The position numbers were made by a program, and so were the translations under genes. A stretch of 64,000 nucleotides of DNA, taken from NCBI GenBank assembly GCA_025529335.1, contig JAMYHX010000158.1, positions 18,797 through 82,796 of the forward strand, read 5' to 3'. Of this stretch, positions 1 to 11,191 are shown in pieces (the first letter of the stretch is position 1; each line of letters begins with the position of its first letter). The stretch comes from Rhizopus sp. PT2906. Lineage: Eukaryota; Mucoromycota; Mucoromycetes; Mucorales; Rhizopodaceae. Below the pieces are notes generated by a model. The model saw only the letters and a list, made by a program, of their open reading frames with translations, was not told where the DNA came from and searched no databases.

Positions 1-27
1 AAAAAAAAGAGGAGTAGCTTAACAAAC

Positions 28-297
28 TTATCGATCATCACCCGCTTCAAATCCACAATAGCACATACTAGACTGACATACGACCTTTATAGCGTCTCTG
101 CCTTTTTCTCTACCTATCCTAGAATTATAGCATCGGTCTGCACAATTAGCAAGTTCGCCATTACATGAGATATCACAGTCTTCTCTCTTCAAAAGTGGGG
201 ATCGCTTCTTTGGAGTCTGGCGGTGGTAGCTTCCCGCTTCAGAAGTAAGGATAAGGATAGAAAAAGCAAGCGCGTAAAATAGACAGTATTTGAGCAT
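28..297 (-). CDS. Secreted, Kex2-type processed cysteine-rich peptide (defensin-like spacing)
   Basis: A single-exon 89-residue precursor. Residues 1-21 are a hydrophobic signal peptide ending near SEA-G. Two dibasic sites follow (KR at 31-32 and 37-38), so Kex2-like cleavage would release a peptide of about 51 residues. That peptide holds seven cysteines (C41, 45, 52, 56, 74, 79, 81). From C45 onward the spacing is C-x6-C-x3-C-x17-C-x4-C-x-C, which is the pattern of cysteine-stabilised alpha-beta (defensin-type) folds; C41 is extra. An alternative is a twin CxxxC helical hairpin, because C41-C56 resembles the motif in the wall protein at 42100. The likely role is extracellular (antimicrobial, effector or signalling), but no activity can be read from sequence. 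Secretion and processing are well supported; the fold is inference. Confidence 0.7.
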   Translation of the reverse strand: MLKYCLFYALAFSILILTSEAGSYHRQTPKKRSPLLKREDCDISCNGELANCADRCYNSRIGREKGRDAIKVVCQSSMCYCGFEAGDDR

Positions 298-644
298 TTG
301 ATGTCAATTAAAAAGAATAAGGAAAAAAAGAGAGAAACAGATTGTAAAATACTCTCTTTCTTATATATATGTTTTAGACAAAAAAGGAGACTTTACAGGG
401 TCGATGAGTCTAAAGAAAGAGGAGAGAGAGAGGGGAGGGCATAACGAGAATAATTGATTGTTTAAGCTATCTCCTAGAATCAAAACTTTAATGAAATAAT
501 GGCAGTAAGGAGATGAAGTTACTTTATTATAATTATTATTATTAAAACACGATTCGAGATGAATGATAATATACACAAATAGACAAGCAAGAGAAAAAGA
601 GGAGGAGAGGATGGGTAGGGTATAATATACAGAGATAAAGTGGG

Positions 645-1574
645 TTAGGAACCATAAGAGTGTCTTCTTGGGGGAATGACATTTTCTAATACAACTGCAT
701 CCATAGGCAATGCATAGTGTGGTGGTGCACTTGGTGTATACGCTGGTGGTGGACCCTCTGGTTGTGGTGCAGCATATCTTGAACAAGATCCTACTTCATC
801 ATTATCATCAACTATGGCGTCCAGTTCCTTAGCAGTGGGCGCTGAAGGAGAAGCAGTAGTCTGTGATATCATAGATATTACATATCTTCTTTGAGGAGGC
901 TCGATCATGGCTAGAGCAGGCGGTGCAGAAGGTACGATATCCTCTTGTTCGTTTTCATAATGATGGCTATGACGATGAGAGTAACTGTCATCGCTGCTGG
1001 AAGAGGTGGTCGAAGCACTATCGGTAGCTGCTGCAACCGCTTCTGTTGCCTCTTCTCTATGTCTCCTATTTTTGGCTCTAATTTTGGTAAAAATGACAAT
1101 GGTTGCCACAATAGCAATCACGCCTAGACCTCCTACAAGAGATAATATCAAAATCATCCTTTTCAATGCTTGTTGATTCTGAGTCATATTGTTTGTCAGT
1201 CGGTCGTTTCTTTCAGACGGATTGGGATTATTATTATTAGCAGTATCATTTCTGGGCTGTTGTTGTAGTGGAGCTCCTGAGCCAGAATTAGAAACACTCA
1301 GGATAGAAGGGGTTGTCTGCTCAGTCACAGTCTTGTAAATAGTTTCAACGGTTATTTCTGGACCCTTTTTATCGTGGTCATGATCATCATGGTGAGCTTT
1401 GTCTGCATCAGGTGCATGTGTTGGTGTGTTGTTATTTTGTTCATTGGTTGTAACTATAGGTGGGGCATTAGGAGAGTTATTGGTTGGTGTTGGTGTTGGT
1501 AATATAACATCACAGAGTGTGAATTGTAGTAATGGAATAAATAGGATAATAATGAGTGAAATGTGGGTCTTCAT
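645..1574 (-). CDS. Single-pass membrane protein with PPxY and three PSAP motifs
   Basis: An intronless 309-residue type I membrane protein. It has a signal peptide (residues 1-21), an Asn/Thr/Pro-rich and partly His/Asp-rich ectodomain (about 22-139) with several N-glycosylation sequons, one transmembrane helix (about 140-162) and a 145-residue cytosolic tail. The tail starts with a basic stop-transfer stretch and a Ser/His-rich segment. It then carries PSAP at 215, 243 and 281 and PPAY at 276-279. PPxY binds WW domains of Rsp5/Nedd4 ligases, and P(S/T)AP binds the UEV domain of Vps23/Tsg101 (ESCRT-I). The layout fits a cell-surface sensor or cargo adaptor sorted into multivesicular bodies. 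No named family was recognised; the function is inference from motifs. Confidence 0.75.
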   Translation of the reverse strand: MKTHISLIIILFIPLLQFTLCDVILPTPTPTNNSPNAPPIVTTNEQNNNTPTHAPDADKAHHDDHDHDKKGPEITVETIYKTVTEQTTPSILSVSNSGSGAPLQQQPRNDTANNNNPNPSERNDRLTNNMTQNQQALKRMILILSLVGGLGVIAIVATIVIFTKIRAKNRRHREEATEAVAAATDSASTTSSSSDDSYSHRHSHHYENEQEDIVPSAPPALAMIEPPQRRYVISMISQTTASPSAPTAKELDAIVDDNDEVGSCSRYAAPQPEGPPPAYTPSAPPHYALPMDAVVLENVIPPRRHSYGS

Positions 1575-1963
1575 GAAGAAGAAGAAAGTACAGTTGAAAT
1601 GATGATAATTAGGCGGAATAAAAAAAAACTTTTTGTTACAGTTTCTTTTTTAGGTTTTACACGCCTTTTCTGTTCTGGTCTCTGCCTTTCAATAACTAGG
1701 ACGCTGGCCAATCATAAAAGATGTTCAAGTGACTCAAAAAAAGAATAGCTCAACAGACTGCTCACACGAGCAAATTACTCAGTTAATTATTTTCAGGGTT
1801 CTCTCAATAAGCTCAATTGAATAAATAGTCTCTCAGATCAAGAGTTCATACTGTCTACAGAGATTGTGATTTTAAAGTTTTAATAGACGTGAATCTATTA
1901 AAACCAAGGGTTCGTTCTCGTCTCACCCTTTTAATTTATTACAAAGGCTTTAATTATAATAGT

Positions 1964-2332
1964 TTATTCCTCATCTTCTTCGTTTTCATCGTTGGCGATG
2001 TTGAAGTAACGAAGTTCGAAGGTTTGCTTGTCAGTAGCAATAACACGGAGCCAGTCACGGATTTGGTTCTTCTTCAAGAACTTCTTGGTGAGGTACTTGA
2101 GGTAACGCTTGGAGAAAGCAATGTTGGCAACAACAGTGATCTTGTTGTCAGCAGAGCGAGAGATGGCAATGGCTTCACCGAGGTTGTTAGTACGACCATC
2201 AACCTTGATACGGTCATGAAGGTACTTTTCGAAAGCAGCGGCATCGAAGATCTTGTCATTGGCAGGACCAGAACAGTCAATGATGAACTTGGACTTCTTG
2301 ACAGCAACAGGGGTGGTCTTGACAGGAGCCAT
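1964..2332 (-). CDS. RPL22: 60S ribosomal protein eL22
   Basis: A 122-residue protein of the eL22 family, a component of the large ribosomal subunit near the exit tunnel. Recognised by the N-terminal FIIDC segment, the central block around KVDGRTNNLGE, the basic segment ending RYLKYLTKKFLKK and the acidic C-terminal tail (DENEEDEE). The length matches the family (about 120-130). The ATG at 2332 is chosen because the protein then begins MAPVK; the open frame continues upstream but through non-conserved A/T-rich leader. No intron interrupts the coding sequence. A strong TATA box lies 56-64 bp upstream, as expected for a highly expressed gene. Confidence 0.95.
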   Translation of the reverse strand: MAPVKTTPVAVKKSKFIIDCSGPANDKIFDAAAFEKYLHDRIKVDGRTNNLGEAIAISRSADNKITVVANIAFSKRYLKYLTKKFLKKNQIRDWLRVIATDKQTFELRYFNIANDENEEDEE

Positions 2333-2387
2333 TTTTACTATTAAAATGCGAGAAAGAGAAAGATGAACAGAAATGAACCATTGCCCG

Positions 2388-2396
2388 CTTTTTATA
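2388..2396 (-). promoter_or_regulatory. TATA box of the eL22 gene
   Basis: TATAAAAAG on the minus strand, 56-64 bp upstream of the eL22 ATG. It is a consensus TATA element at the right distance for a short leader. Confidence 0.6.
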
Positions 2397-3512
2397 ACAT
2401 AAAAAAAATTTTTTTTCTGTGACAGCCCGCAAGCAAAGCTCTGTGGCTTGACTCCCTTTTCAAGAAAACAACAATAATAATAAAAAAAAAACACTCAGGA
2501 CCCCCAAAGAGTAAATATTTGTATAAAGCCTTTATTGATCCTGATCATCGTTTGATTATATTAAACATAAGCCAATATCTTTTTCATTGGATCAAATAGG
2601 AGTAAAGGAGTAACTATGGTTTAATTTCTTTAAAGAAAATTTTTTTATTTCAACAAATCTTCCAACTTAACAATCTTATCAACTACTGTTTTAATTCTTG
2701 TATAAACTTGAGGGAAAAAGTTTAATTAAGTGTACTCCTATATATAATATCAAAGCTTATTACGCACACTCACTGTTCTTGAAGAAGGTATTACCCGAGA
2801 AATTATGAATCCTTGAGTATTTTAGGTTTGGTACCATATAAAGTCAGAATGTAATGATAGCTTATTACTCTACAGGGCTCTCATGTTTAATGGATTACTA
2901 GAAAACGATGTGGTTTTCAGAGAGTACACTTACAGATCATAATGTTGAATTTCTTATTTGGTACACACTATCGAGACAGAGTATCCTAGAGAACATCTGA
3001 ATTCGAAATGGAGGCAACTGTGTGATTAGGAACGATACTCATTTAGATGTAAACAGAACTGTAAACAATAAAAACAACAATAATGTACATACTACAATTG
3101 TTCCATTTGAGATCGAGACGATTTTATATTTCTTTCAGATCAAATAAAACTAGAAAGAGTATGATATATTATCAATTAACTAACAATTAAATAAAGCTGT
3201 TGTCAATAAACATCCTTCAAAATTCAACAGAGACTATATTCTGATAAGGAGACTCATAAGTTGAGTCTGAAGGTTCAGATACTGTACGCAAAATAATTTG
3301 AGACTGCGCAAATTGGCACTGTGAGCACTATACCTGAATGTGTTTTTATTTGGTTATGAACAGATGCACGTATTTAAACAGAGAAAAAGGGTAAACTACG
3401 CATGATTCGTTTCCCAATAATCTGATGAATTGGAGCCATGCGCCACATTTATGTATTACATTATTTCTTCATTTTTTTACCTTTTTTCTTCTTCTTTTCT
3501 TTCCACAAAGTC
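2397..3512. other. Intergenic region between divergent eL22 and Ppn1 genes
   Basis: No gene seen. AT-rich DNA with scattered short open frames lacking coding character. The right end holds a TATA-like TATTTAAAC (about 3370) and a pyrimidine-rich leader just before the Ppn1 start, so both ends are presumably promoter. Confidence 0.5.
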
Positions 3513-5012
3513 ATGCAAGCCATTTCTGTCCTTGCTTATTTTTTTTCACTGATATTTATTATTTATTCATGGCGAATAACCAAGCCACATTTAACACAGG
3601 ATGGATTTGCACTCTACCAAATACCCCGATCCTCTTGGACTATTACCTTTCCACAGCAAGCCAAAAAGAAACAATATGGATATTTTCTCCATATCACAGA
3701 TATGCATATAGATGAACAATACAAGGAAAATGCTACAGTTAAATCAGCTTGTCACAAGGTAGCACGGAAAATGACTCAGTCAACTGCCGGGAAGTGGGGC
3801 TCTCCAGGTCAAAAATGTGATGCACCCTTTCAACTGGCAGAACAGACACTTGACTGGATATCAAAAGAATGGCTAGATAAGTTAGACTTTGTCATATGGA
3901 CAGGCGATAATGCAAAGTAAGTCCCCATAATTATTGTTTTGAAAATCATTCTGAAACACATTAACGTTAGACACAACTGGGATAAGAAAAATAACAAAAG
4001 AAAGCGAAAAGACGTTTACGGACTGAATCAACGTATGACAGATTTGATGTTGGATACCTTTAAAGATATTCCTGTTATTCCTAGTTTTGGTAATAATGAC
4101 GTCTTTCCCCATAATCAGATAGGAGGTCCTGATAAAGATGGGGACTTGCTTGATTTTTATGGCACACTTTGGAATCATTGGATACCCCGTTCACAACGCT
4201 CAACGTTCCGTCAAGGAGGCTATTTCATGATTCAGGTTACACCAAATATGTATGTCATTTCATTAAACACCATGTACTTTTATAACAAGAACAAGGCCGT
4301 ACAAAATTGCAATCGTGCAAGCAGCCCAGCCCATATACAACTCAAGTGGCTCGAAAGACAGCTTAGTATGGCTCGTATGAAAAATGCCAAAATATACGTG
4401 ACCGGTCATGTCCCTCCATCTCCCCGTGATTACAGGAACAGTTGTCTCTCACAATTTATGCGAATCGCATCAGATTATACAGACGTCATTTTAGGTCATT
4501 TCTTTGCTCATCTCAACATGGATCATTTCCTTATCTTTGATGGTAAGCGTCAAGAGGTCTCTACCCAAAGAGACATCAGTGCCTACACCGATTGGTTGTA
4601 CAGCATGTACCAAAGCATAGATATTAACTTTATATCCCCACCTCCGCTTGTCGTCATACAAGTGGCACCATCTATTTTACCTGTCTATTATCCCACCTTC
4701 CGTATCTATCAGTATGAAGTCAACCAAACAGACCGATTGGGCCATCTGCTAGGTTACGCACAATACTACTCCAATTTGACTAAATGGAACTCACATGATC
4801 ACTTGGAATATGAATTAGAATATACCACCCAAGATGCATACCATATGCCTGACTTATCCGTGGCATCTTATTACAATCTGGCCAAAGCCATGGTAACAAA
4901 CGATCCTCAACAGAACGAGCTATGGTCACTTTATCGTGAACATATGGTGATCAAGACTATAAATTTTACAGACTATGATGATGATGACGACGACGATAGT
5001 ATAGTTTATTAA
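3513..5012 (+). CDS. PPN1: Vacuolar endopolyphosphatase (Ppn1-type metallophosphoesterase)
   Basis: Two exons (3513-3916, 3971-5012; intron GTAAGT...GTTAG) encode 481 residues. The family cleaves long inorganic polyphosphate chains in the vacuole. An N-terminal hydrophobic signal anchor (about residues 5-20) gives a type II membrane topology. Metallophosphoesterase motifs occur in order: HITDMHID, WTGDNAKH (spliced exactly across the intron), SFGNND, a TGHVPPS histidine and the terminal GHFFAHLNMDHF. These metal-binding motifs distingu­ish Ppn1 and related acid-sphingomyelinase-like enzymes. The protein is shorter than yeast Ppn1 (about 670) and ends in a run of aspartates. An in-frame ATG at 3438 exists, but the pyrimidine-rich tract between the two looks like leader, so 3513 is preferred. 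The stop lies 17 bp from the convergent RanGAP stop. A VTC-like gene sits nearby. Confidence 0.92.
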
Positions 5013-5029
5013 TAAAAACACATACACTT

Positions 5030-6296
5030 TTAAATATGAGTTTTGCTTAACTTTTCAACCAGCTCCTCTTCTTGGTCTTTATCTGGTAGAGGTGTCTGTG
5101 ACTCTGCCTCTCTAGCTTCCTTCACAATCTCGTCTTCTTCTTCTTCTTCTTCTTCTTCCTCTTCCTCTTCCTCTTCTGAGTCTATTTCTTCCATATCATC
5201 TAATTCATCTAAGGCATCTTCATGATCCCATTTTGCAAGAGCTTCCTTTAATATATCAACAGCAGGATCTGACTCGTCAAACCGATTTCCGTTCAATTCG
5301 ACTTTTTCAAGCAAGTTCAAGTGTCCCTTTACTGCATCTGCCAAGATTCTGATCGCATCTGCTTGAATTTCATTATACTGAGCCATCAATTCACGTAACT
5401 GAGTATTTTGACGAAGTGCGCCAAATACACAGATACTGCCCTTCCTTGAAAGCAAACAATCAGATACATTCAAGACTTCAAGTTGTGGCCAGCTTCCAAG
5501 GGCTGCTGCAAGAGCCTTGGAACCCTTGACGGTGAATGTGTTGTCTTGAAGATCCAAGTGTTTCAAGTTTTTACATTCTCTTAAGCCTTCGACGATGGTG
5601 CAGATACCATCAGAGCGAATACCATTTTGAGGCATACGGACGACCTCAAGGGTACCATGAGAAGCAAAGGCACGAGCTAAAGCCTTGGAGGACCCATCCT
5701 CAAGACGGTTACGACCACAGATGATGGTGCGAAGAGAAGAAGTGCGGTTTTCGGCCTTGGCCTTATCTGCATTAGCCTGAAGTGCCTGAGCGATCATCGT
5801 TCCTCCACCGATGCCGAGTCCGTTGTTGTTGAGGCGTAAGGTTTGAAGTGTCTTTGTGTTGCTCAAGAAGTCAATCAAGGGTTGTGCACCAGCTGGGCCA
5901 AATGCATTATCAGACAAGTCTAACTCTAAAAGATCCACTTGTTCAAAAGCGTCACAAAGTGCCTTAAGGGCCAGGGGAATTTCTGATAATAAACGACCTG
6001 TGAAAATATCGGATAGTAAAGCTTGCTATACAACTTTCAAATAAGTTTAAGTGTAGTTACGACAATCAATAACAAACCTTGAGCTTGGTCTTTGTCTTTA
6101 ATGCCTCAGCTAAGGCTTGACCTGCTTCAACACCAATTGTGTTGCCACTCAGCTTGATAACTTCAAGATCATCCATTTGATCAATTGTCTCTACAAATTC
6201 TTTTACATCTTCAGCCGTGTTTAACTTTAAGCCCTTTCCGGCAATAGAGAAAACCGTGTTATTTTCAAGAGTGTATTCGTTAATGGCAGTAACCAT
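5030..6296 (-). CDS. RNA1: Ran GTPase-activating protein (RanGAP/Rna1)
   Basis: Two exons (6296-6078, 6025-5030; 52-nt intron) encode 404 residues, the size of yeast Rna1. RanGAP stimulates GTP hydrolysis by Ran in the cytosol, which drives nuclear transport. The splice restores the diagnostic SDIFTGRL-SEIPLAL segment that holds the catalytic arginine region of the family. It is followed by ELDLSDNAFGPAG and about eleven leucine-rich repeats of the RNI type (for example RLNNNGLG, LDLQDNTF, VELNGNRF). The C-terminal tail is extremely acidic, with a long glutamate run coded by a GAA/GAG microsatellite at about 5125-5180, which is also usual for RanGAP. The gene is tandem with Did2 (118 bp upstream) and convergent with Ppn1. 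Confidence 0.95.
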
Positions 6297-6414
6297 GTTT
6301 AAAAAATATAAAGAAAGAAAAAAAAAAAATTGTAAAGAGGCACTCGCTTTTTTAATTTTTTTTTTTGTTTTGTTTTCGTGTATGAAAAATCAAGGAAATA
6401 AAGAAATACTTTTA

Positions 6415-7191
6415 TTATTGTCTTAGTGCTTTTAATCTTTCAGTCAATAATCTATCTTCGTCCTTTTCTTTATGTTTGGAAGCTGCTTCACCCAATAGTT
6501 TACTTGGTTCTAATTCATTCAAGGTACCGTTTAATTCCAAACCATGTTCATCAGCCACTTGTTGCATGAGTGACTCAACTTCATCTTGTGGTGTATTTAA
6601 TGTTGTTGTGCCTGCCATTGCACCTTCCATATATCCTGTTTGAACATCCAAGTCTTCAAATTGAGATTCAAACTTGTCCATGACCATAGAAATCTAATAG
6701 AGTTCAGTAACAAGTTTACTACTTTTATAATAATTACTTGTTCCAAGTTCATTGTCTCCATTGCTCGACCCATTCCTTTAACCACATTGGCCATGGAAGT
6801 AGAGACCTTTCTCATGGTAATAGCCGTCTGTACACGACTGGCCACTGCGTCAATACGTGAAGATAACTTGAGCAAGTTGAGTGATTCATTCTTCTTTCGG
6901 ATAGCATTCGATGCATAGATACGAGCACCTTCCATATTACCATCTTGTATAGCTTTCTTTAACTTGTTCTTTTCTGTTTGTTCATCTTTTTGACACCGTT
7001 TTGATTGCTTATTTAGCTGCTTGGCTGTAAACTAGTAAAAACAAGTTGACAAAAAACAAGGGCTTTTGTTTATTTTTCTAATCTAACCTTTAACTGAAAG
7101 AGTTGGTCTACAAGATAAAGATAAGAATAATAAAGTTATAATCTAGTCAACACAATTTATATTTCTTTACTTTACTTTCTAAGCCGTTCAT
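6415..7191 (-). CDS. DID2: ESCRT-III-associated protein Did2/CHMP1 (Vps46)
   Basis: Four exons (7191-7176, 7107-7088, 7031-6738, 6693-6415) encode 202 residues, typical for CHMP1. The first two coding exons are only 16 and 20 nt. The joined start (MNGLENQLFQLKFTAKQL) and the segments MEGARIYASNAIRKKNE, SRIDAVASRVQTAITM and a PQDEVESLM block match the CHMP1 subfamily. The C-terminus (DRLLTERLKALRQ) is an MIM1 helix that binds the MIT domain of Vps4. The protein recruits and regulates Vps4 on late endosomes during multivesicular body sorting. That is the same pathway the motif-bearing membrane protein at 645 would use, though nothing else links the two. Confidence 0.94.
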
Positions 7192-8002
7192 TTATATGAA
7201 AATATTAAAATGAGGTAGAAAAAGAGAGAGGAGGGGGGAAAGTAGATAAAAAGTGTGATTTGTTTGTGTACGTCATGGCGGACATTAAGCGTGGTGTGTA
7301 ACAGGTCCCTTTCCTGCAGAGCTTATTATTAAAAAGATTAAAACTAGTCCAAAGAACATACAAAGGTTAGTCCAATGATCTGAAATGTTAAAGCATTTGA
7401 GTAATAACTATGATTCAGATAATGCAGAGTAATTCAGGGCGTAAGGGGGGAAAGGGGTATCAATTGTTGATGAACATATAAAGTACATCTCTGTGAAGGA
7501 TAAACAATGTGTACACTCAAATAAAATAAAGCAGTATAGATGCAGCACACCAAGTCAAATCACTGCATCATTATTAAGGAAGCTTCTATGTAGAAATACA
7601 CAAGCCACCGTTAAGATCTGGTGTTATTGTTTATCTTTTTTGTGTTCATCTCTTTACGGTTTGACATCCCCTCCTCTTTTTTTGTATTAATGCATTGGTT
7701 TTATTCATAGATTGTATTATTTATTATATAAACAGTCAATGCTATTATCTCTCTCTCTCTGGTTCTCTCTCTGCCTTGGTGTATATACATCTAATGTAAA
7801 TATATCAAAAAGGGCCGTGTCATCATGCATGAATAGGTCCCCCAAGGATCTATTTGAATAAGGTCAAGCAATAATCTCAGATACCCAATAGAATAACACG
7901 CTACTTAATCCTGTATACATAATTATTGTGCTTTTGAAACGTTTGTTTATAAACACCAATGCACATGTTTTCTCTCTTTTTCTTCTTTCTTTCTTACATA
8001 TC
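7192..8002. other. Intergenic region between divergent DID2 and VTC-like genes
   Basis: No gene seen. It contains a CT-microsatellite-like stretch (about 7749-7773) and AT-rich DNA. It presumably holds both promoters. Confidence 0.45.
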
Positions 8003-10492
8003 ATGGACAGTGTCATTGATCATTTACCCTTATCTTGGCTTCCTTTACCAGTCACCCAAAGCGCCCTATCAGACGTTGCACGAGCCTGTGTATCAAACAC
8101 ATCCTTTGAACAAGAATTTAAAGAGCTTAAATATGCCCCTTGGAGGTTTTCATACTTGGATTACTATCAGCTACAACGAGACATCACCACCATCTCACTC
8201 TCTCTGACTGTAGCTAAACGATTTGAAGCTGAATGGAGCAAAGTAAATATCAAAGATGGACATCATCTTGATCATCTCTTTTTCTAAATTAAATGAATAG
8301 GTTCACAGCTTTTTTGTATTAAAAAAGAGTGAAATAGAAAGGCGTATGGCCGCATGCCATTTACTCAAGAAAGAGGATAATCATTCATTGTTGGAACAAG
8401 TCAAAATTATCCAAGCTGATATTCATCGCTTGTACCACTTTGCAAAGTTGAATTATTCCGGCTTTCTAAAGCTATTTATTCTCTACGACGAGCTGTTTGA
8501 ATCACATTCAACTGACCTGTTATTACAGCGCATGATGATAAATAAATCCTTTTGGGACCCATCTATTGTTCTCTTTGAATTTGCTGATCAGCTCAATTAC
8601 TTGATACCACATCCAGTCTGTGCACCCTGTGTACCAAGAGGGAAAATCAAAAAATACTGGGTCCATCCTGACAACGTGTTGGAAGTAATGCTTTATTTAT
8701 CATCCAAGGCAATCATACAAAACACGCATCCTTCCGACCTGTACCCAGCCATGAATGAAATCGGCCTTCCCTTATCATATGATTATAGCGCGCATCACCA
8801 GCACAAGCCATTGATTGCCACAATCAGTGACACCAATAAAGTACAAATAACATCTATATATTTTGATACACCTACATTCGCCAATTACTCTGAAAAAATC
8901 GCCAATCCGTCTTGTCATGACTCAATAGTGCGTATGAGATATTATGAAAACAAGGATCATGATACAATCAATTTTGTGGCCGTTGAAGAAAAGGGATATG
9001 ATCATAACGTCACCAAGAGTCGATCTCAGCAGACACACAAACGCCTCGGAAAAATCCCTCAATGCAGTCAAGAGTCGATAGTTTCAAACGTTTCAGAGCA
9101 GTATCAGGGTAATTATAGTAAGATTCATCAAAGGTTTTGGGTAAAGAAGAAACACATGTCAAAGTGGATGAAAGGTAGTTATTCCTTCAAGAAAACCCTC
9201 GATAAACCATGTTGTCAGTATCGCACAAAGGAACCTCAAAGAACTGTCCAACAAATGAAAGATTCGTGTTTCAAGCTAGAAAATCAAGTTCATTCTAAAG
9301 AAAAAGTTCCAGGTAAGAAGAACATGTTTTACCATTTTTGTTCAATCTTGTTTACACGTGTGAGCGATTTTTTTTGTTAGTGTTAAAAATAGCTCAGACA
9401 CGTACTGTCTATCAAGCACATGACTCTCGCTCGACCATCTACCTTGATACGAATATTGTCATGATGCAGCTATCACAAAATGAAACAGGGAATTCGATTC
9501 TAGAGCCTTCGAAATATCCTTACGAGAACTTGTCTAGTCATGAGGCCGTGCGTTTCCCTTATTGTCTTGTTCAGATCATTGGTGATGACTTGCTAGAGCT
9601 TCAATCTTGTTGCCTATTAGAACCTGCTCATGATTTTTCACTGTATTTACATGGCATTGGCACCTTGTTTTCAGATAAAGTGCATATTTATCCAAAGTGG
9701 TTACAGAATCCCTTGACGGATGACTTACGACGCACTTCATTCAGAGGAGACCTGCTGTTTGCAGAGGAAAAAAGACAGAGACGAAGCTTTAGCCAGAACT
9801 CCTTAAAAATCAATACGAATACTGTCCATAGCGATAGTGATCAAAGCAGTATTGCTGATACACCTTGGAGTTCTATAACTATTGCTACTATTGTAACCTG
9901 TTGTGATGATGATCCTGATATCAGCCAAGTAAGCCATCATAGTCAGCAACATCTCGACGAGAATAAGCTGTTTGCTCCACTTAGTAGTCATAGTAGCAGA
10001 TGTTCTTCATTAGAAACCATTGCCACTTCGCCCTTACTCACACCAAACTCTCAACGAACGTTTGATATAAACTCTCCACTTTTGTCGCCAGCCAGACGGT
10101 CATTTGATTCCTCCTGCAGTTTTGATCATCCCACGTCGTCTCGATCGGACCCTTGGAACTGTAAGAGCTGCAGAGAGCGAAGGTACTCATGTGATCAAGA
10201 CAATTACTTTTTCATCCCAGAGAGACAATTGCAATTAAATCAACCTCCTTCTAAACGAAAACAAGAGCGACCATCATCATGGGTCATATCCATTCTCAAT
10301 CACTTTTTCTCTAGTCAGCATTCAAAGGCTCATAGCAGTCTACCTCTTTACCACAAGACAAATTACAGCACATTTTCAAACACACATCGAATAGAACCCA
10401 AGAGATACCCTATGTTACTAATGTTGCTATGCCTTTTTGTGTCCTTTGGTGTTTCATATCTATTATACTTTATACTCATGATGTTGAAATAA
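8003..10492 (+). CDS. SPX-VTC domain protein, non-catalytic VTC subunit-like
   Basis: Three exons (8003-8242, 8301-9312, 9381-10492) encode 787 residues. Residues about 40-150 form an SPX domain (a WRFSYLDY block, then LYHFAKLNYSGF), and about 190-530 a VTC triphosphate-tunnel domain (KYWVHPDN, ITSIYFDT, VRMRYYE, VEEKG, TRTVYQ, IYLDT, FPYCL, LYLHGIGTL). A Ser-rich linker and one or two C-terminal hydrophobic helices (about 760-786) follow, instead of the usual three-helix DUF202. VTC complexes make and translocate polyphosphate at the vacuole. Key residues are changed. The conserved LEVK glutamate and lysine read VQII (482-484), the PKFSK lysines are lost (HDFSL), and the SPX lysine pair is Ile-Leu (140-141). 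This fits a Vtc2/3/5-like accessory subunit, not the Vtc4 polymerase. The stop is 12 bp from the convergent ChaC stop. Confidence 0.85.
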
Positions 10493-10504
10493 AAAATAGC
10501 AAGT

Positions 10505-11157
10505 TTATTGATTACTATTTTCATCTATTAACCTTTTTACTAATGCTTCTAATTCAAATACGTGGTCATCTCGAGCACCAGGTGAGATTTCCCGTAGTGC
10601 TTCAGCCAGGTTGAGTAAATACTCTGCGTTCCATCCAGAGGGTCCATATGTTTCATAAATCTGTTTAGCCATCTCTTCTAATGGTGCAGGTCCAACATAG
10701 GCTTCATTATCAGTGGTAGCAATATATACCAAGGCCTAAAAGTTCAATAAGGAATGTATCAAGAGATATATAATGTCTGTCTTACATTTTTCACAGCAGG
10801 AGTTTGATCATTTTCTAAGCTATATACATCCACAGTATGAACCGTATATCCATTCTAAGGCATATATTAGATAATGCTTTTATTGTAAATGCCATATACC
10901 TTTTCTCTATGATCCAAGTATGCCCGAGTAGCTTCCACATCATCTGAAGGTATTTTAAATGCTACACCCCAGGTTACTTTATCATGTCCTTCCTTTAAAC
11001 AATTTAGTATATTATCCTTTCTTTTCTCCCTCACATTCACCAACTTTACCACACTTTCGATATTTTTCCATTCGTCATAGGGTATTAGCGTAACTACTCT
11101 ACCTGGCTTCTCTGGTGTGCCTCGGTGATCTTCACTATGCTATTTAATGCATGAGTA

Positions 11158-11191
<34 letters not shown>

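Noticed and set aside
2333..2494. 54-residue N-terminal extension of eL22
   Set aside because: The open frame is A/T-rich leader overlapping the TATA box; the family starts at the MAPVK methionine.
5043..5225. Plus-strand poly-Ser open frame
   Set aside because: Antisense of the glutamate-rich RanGAP tail (a simple codon repeat).
10429..10614. Small plus-strand frame over the VTC-like/ChaC junction
   Set aside because: It overlaps both genes' 3' ends out of frame and has no conserved content.
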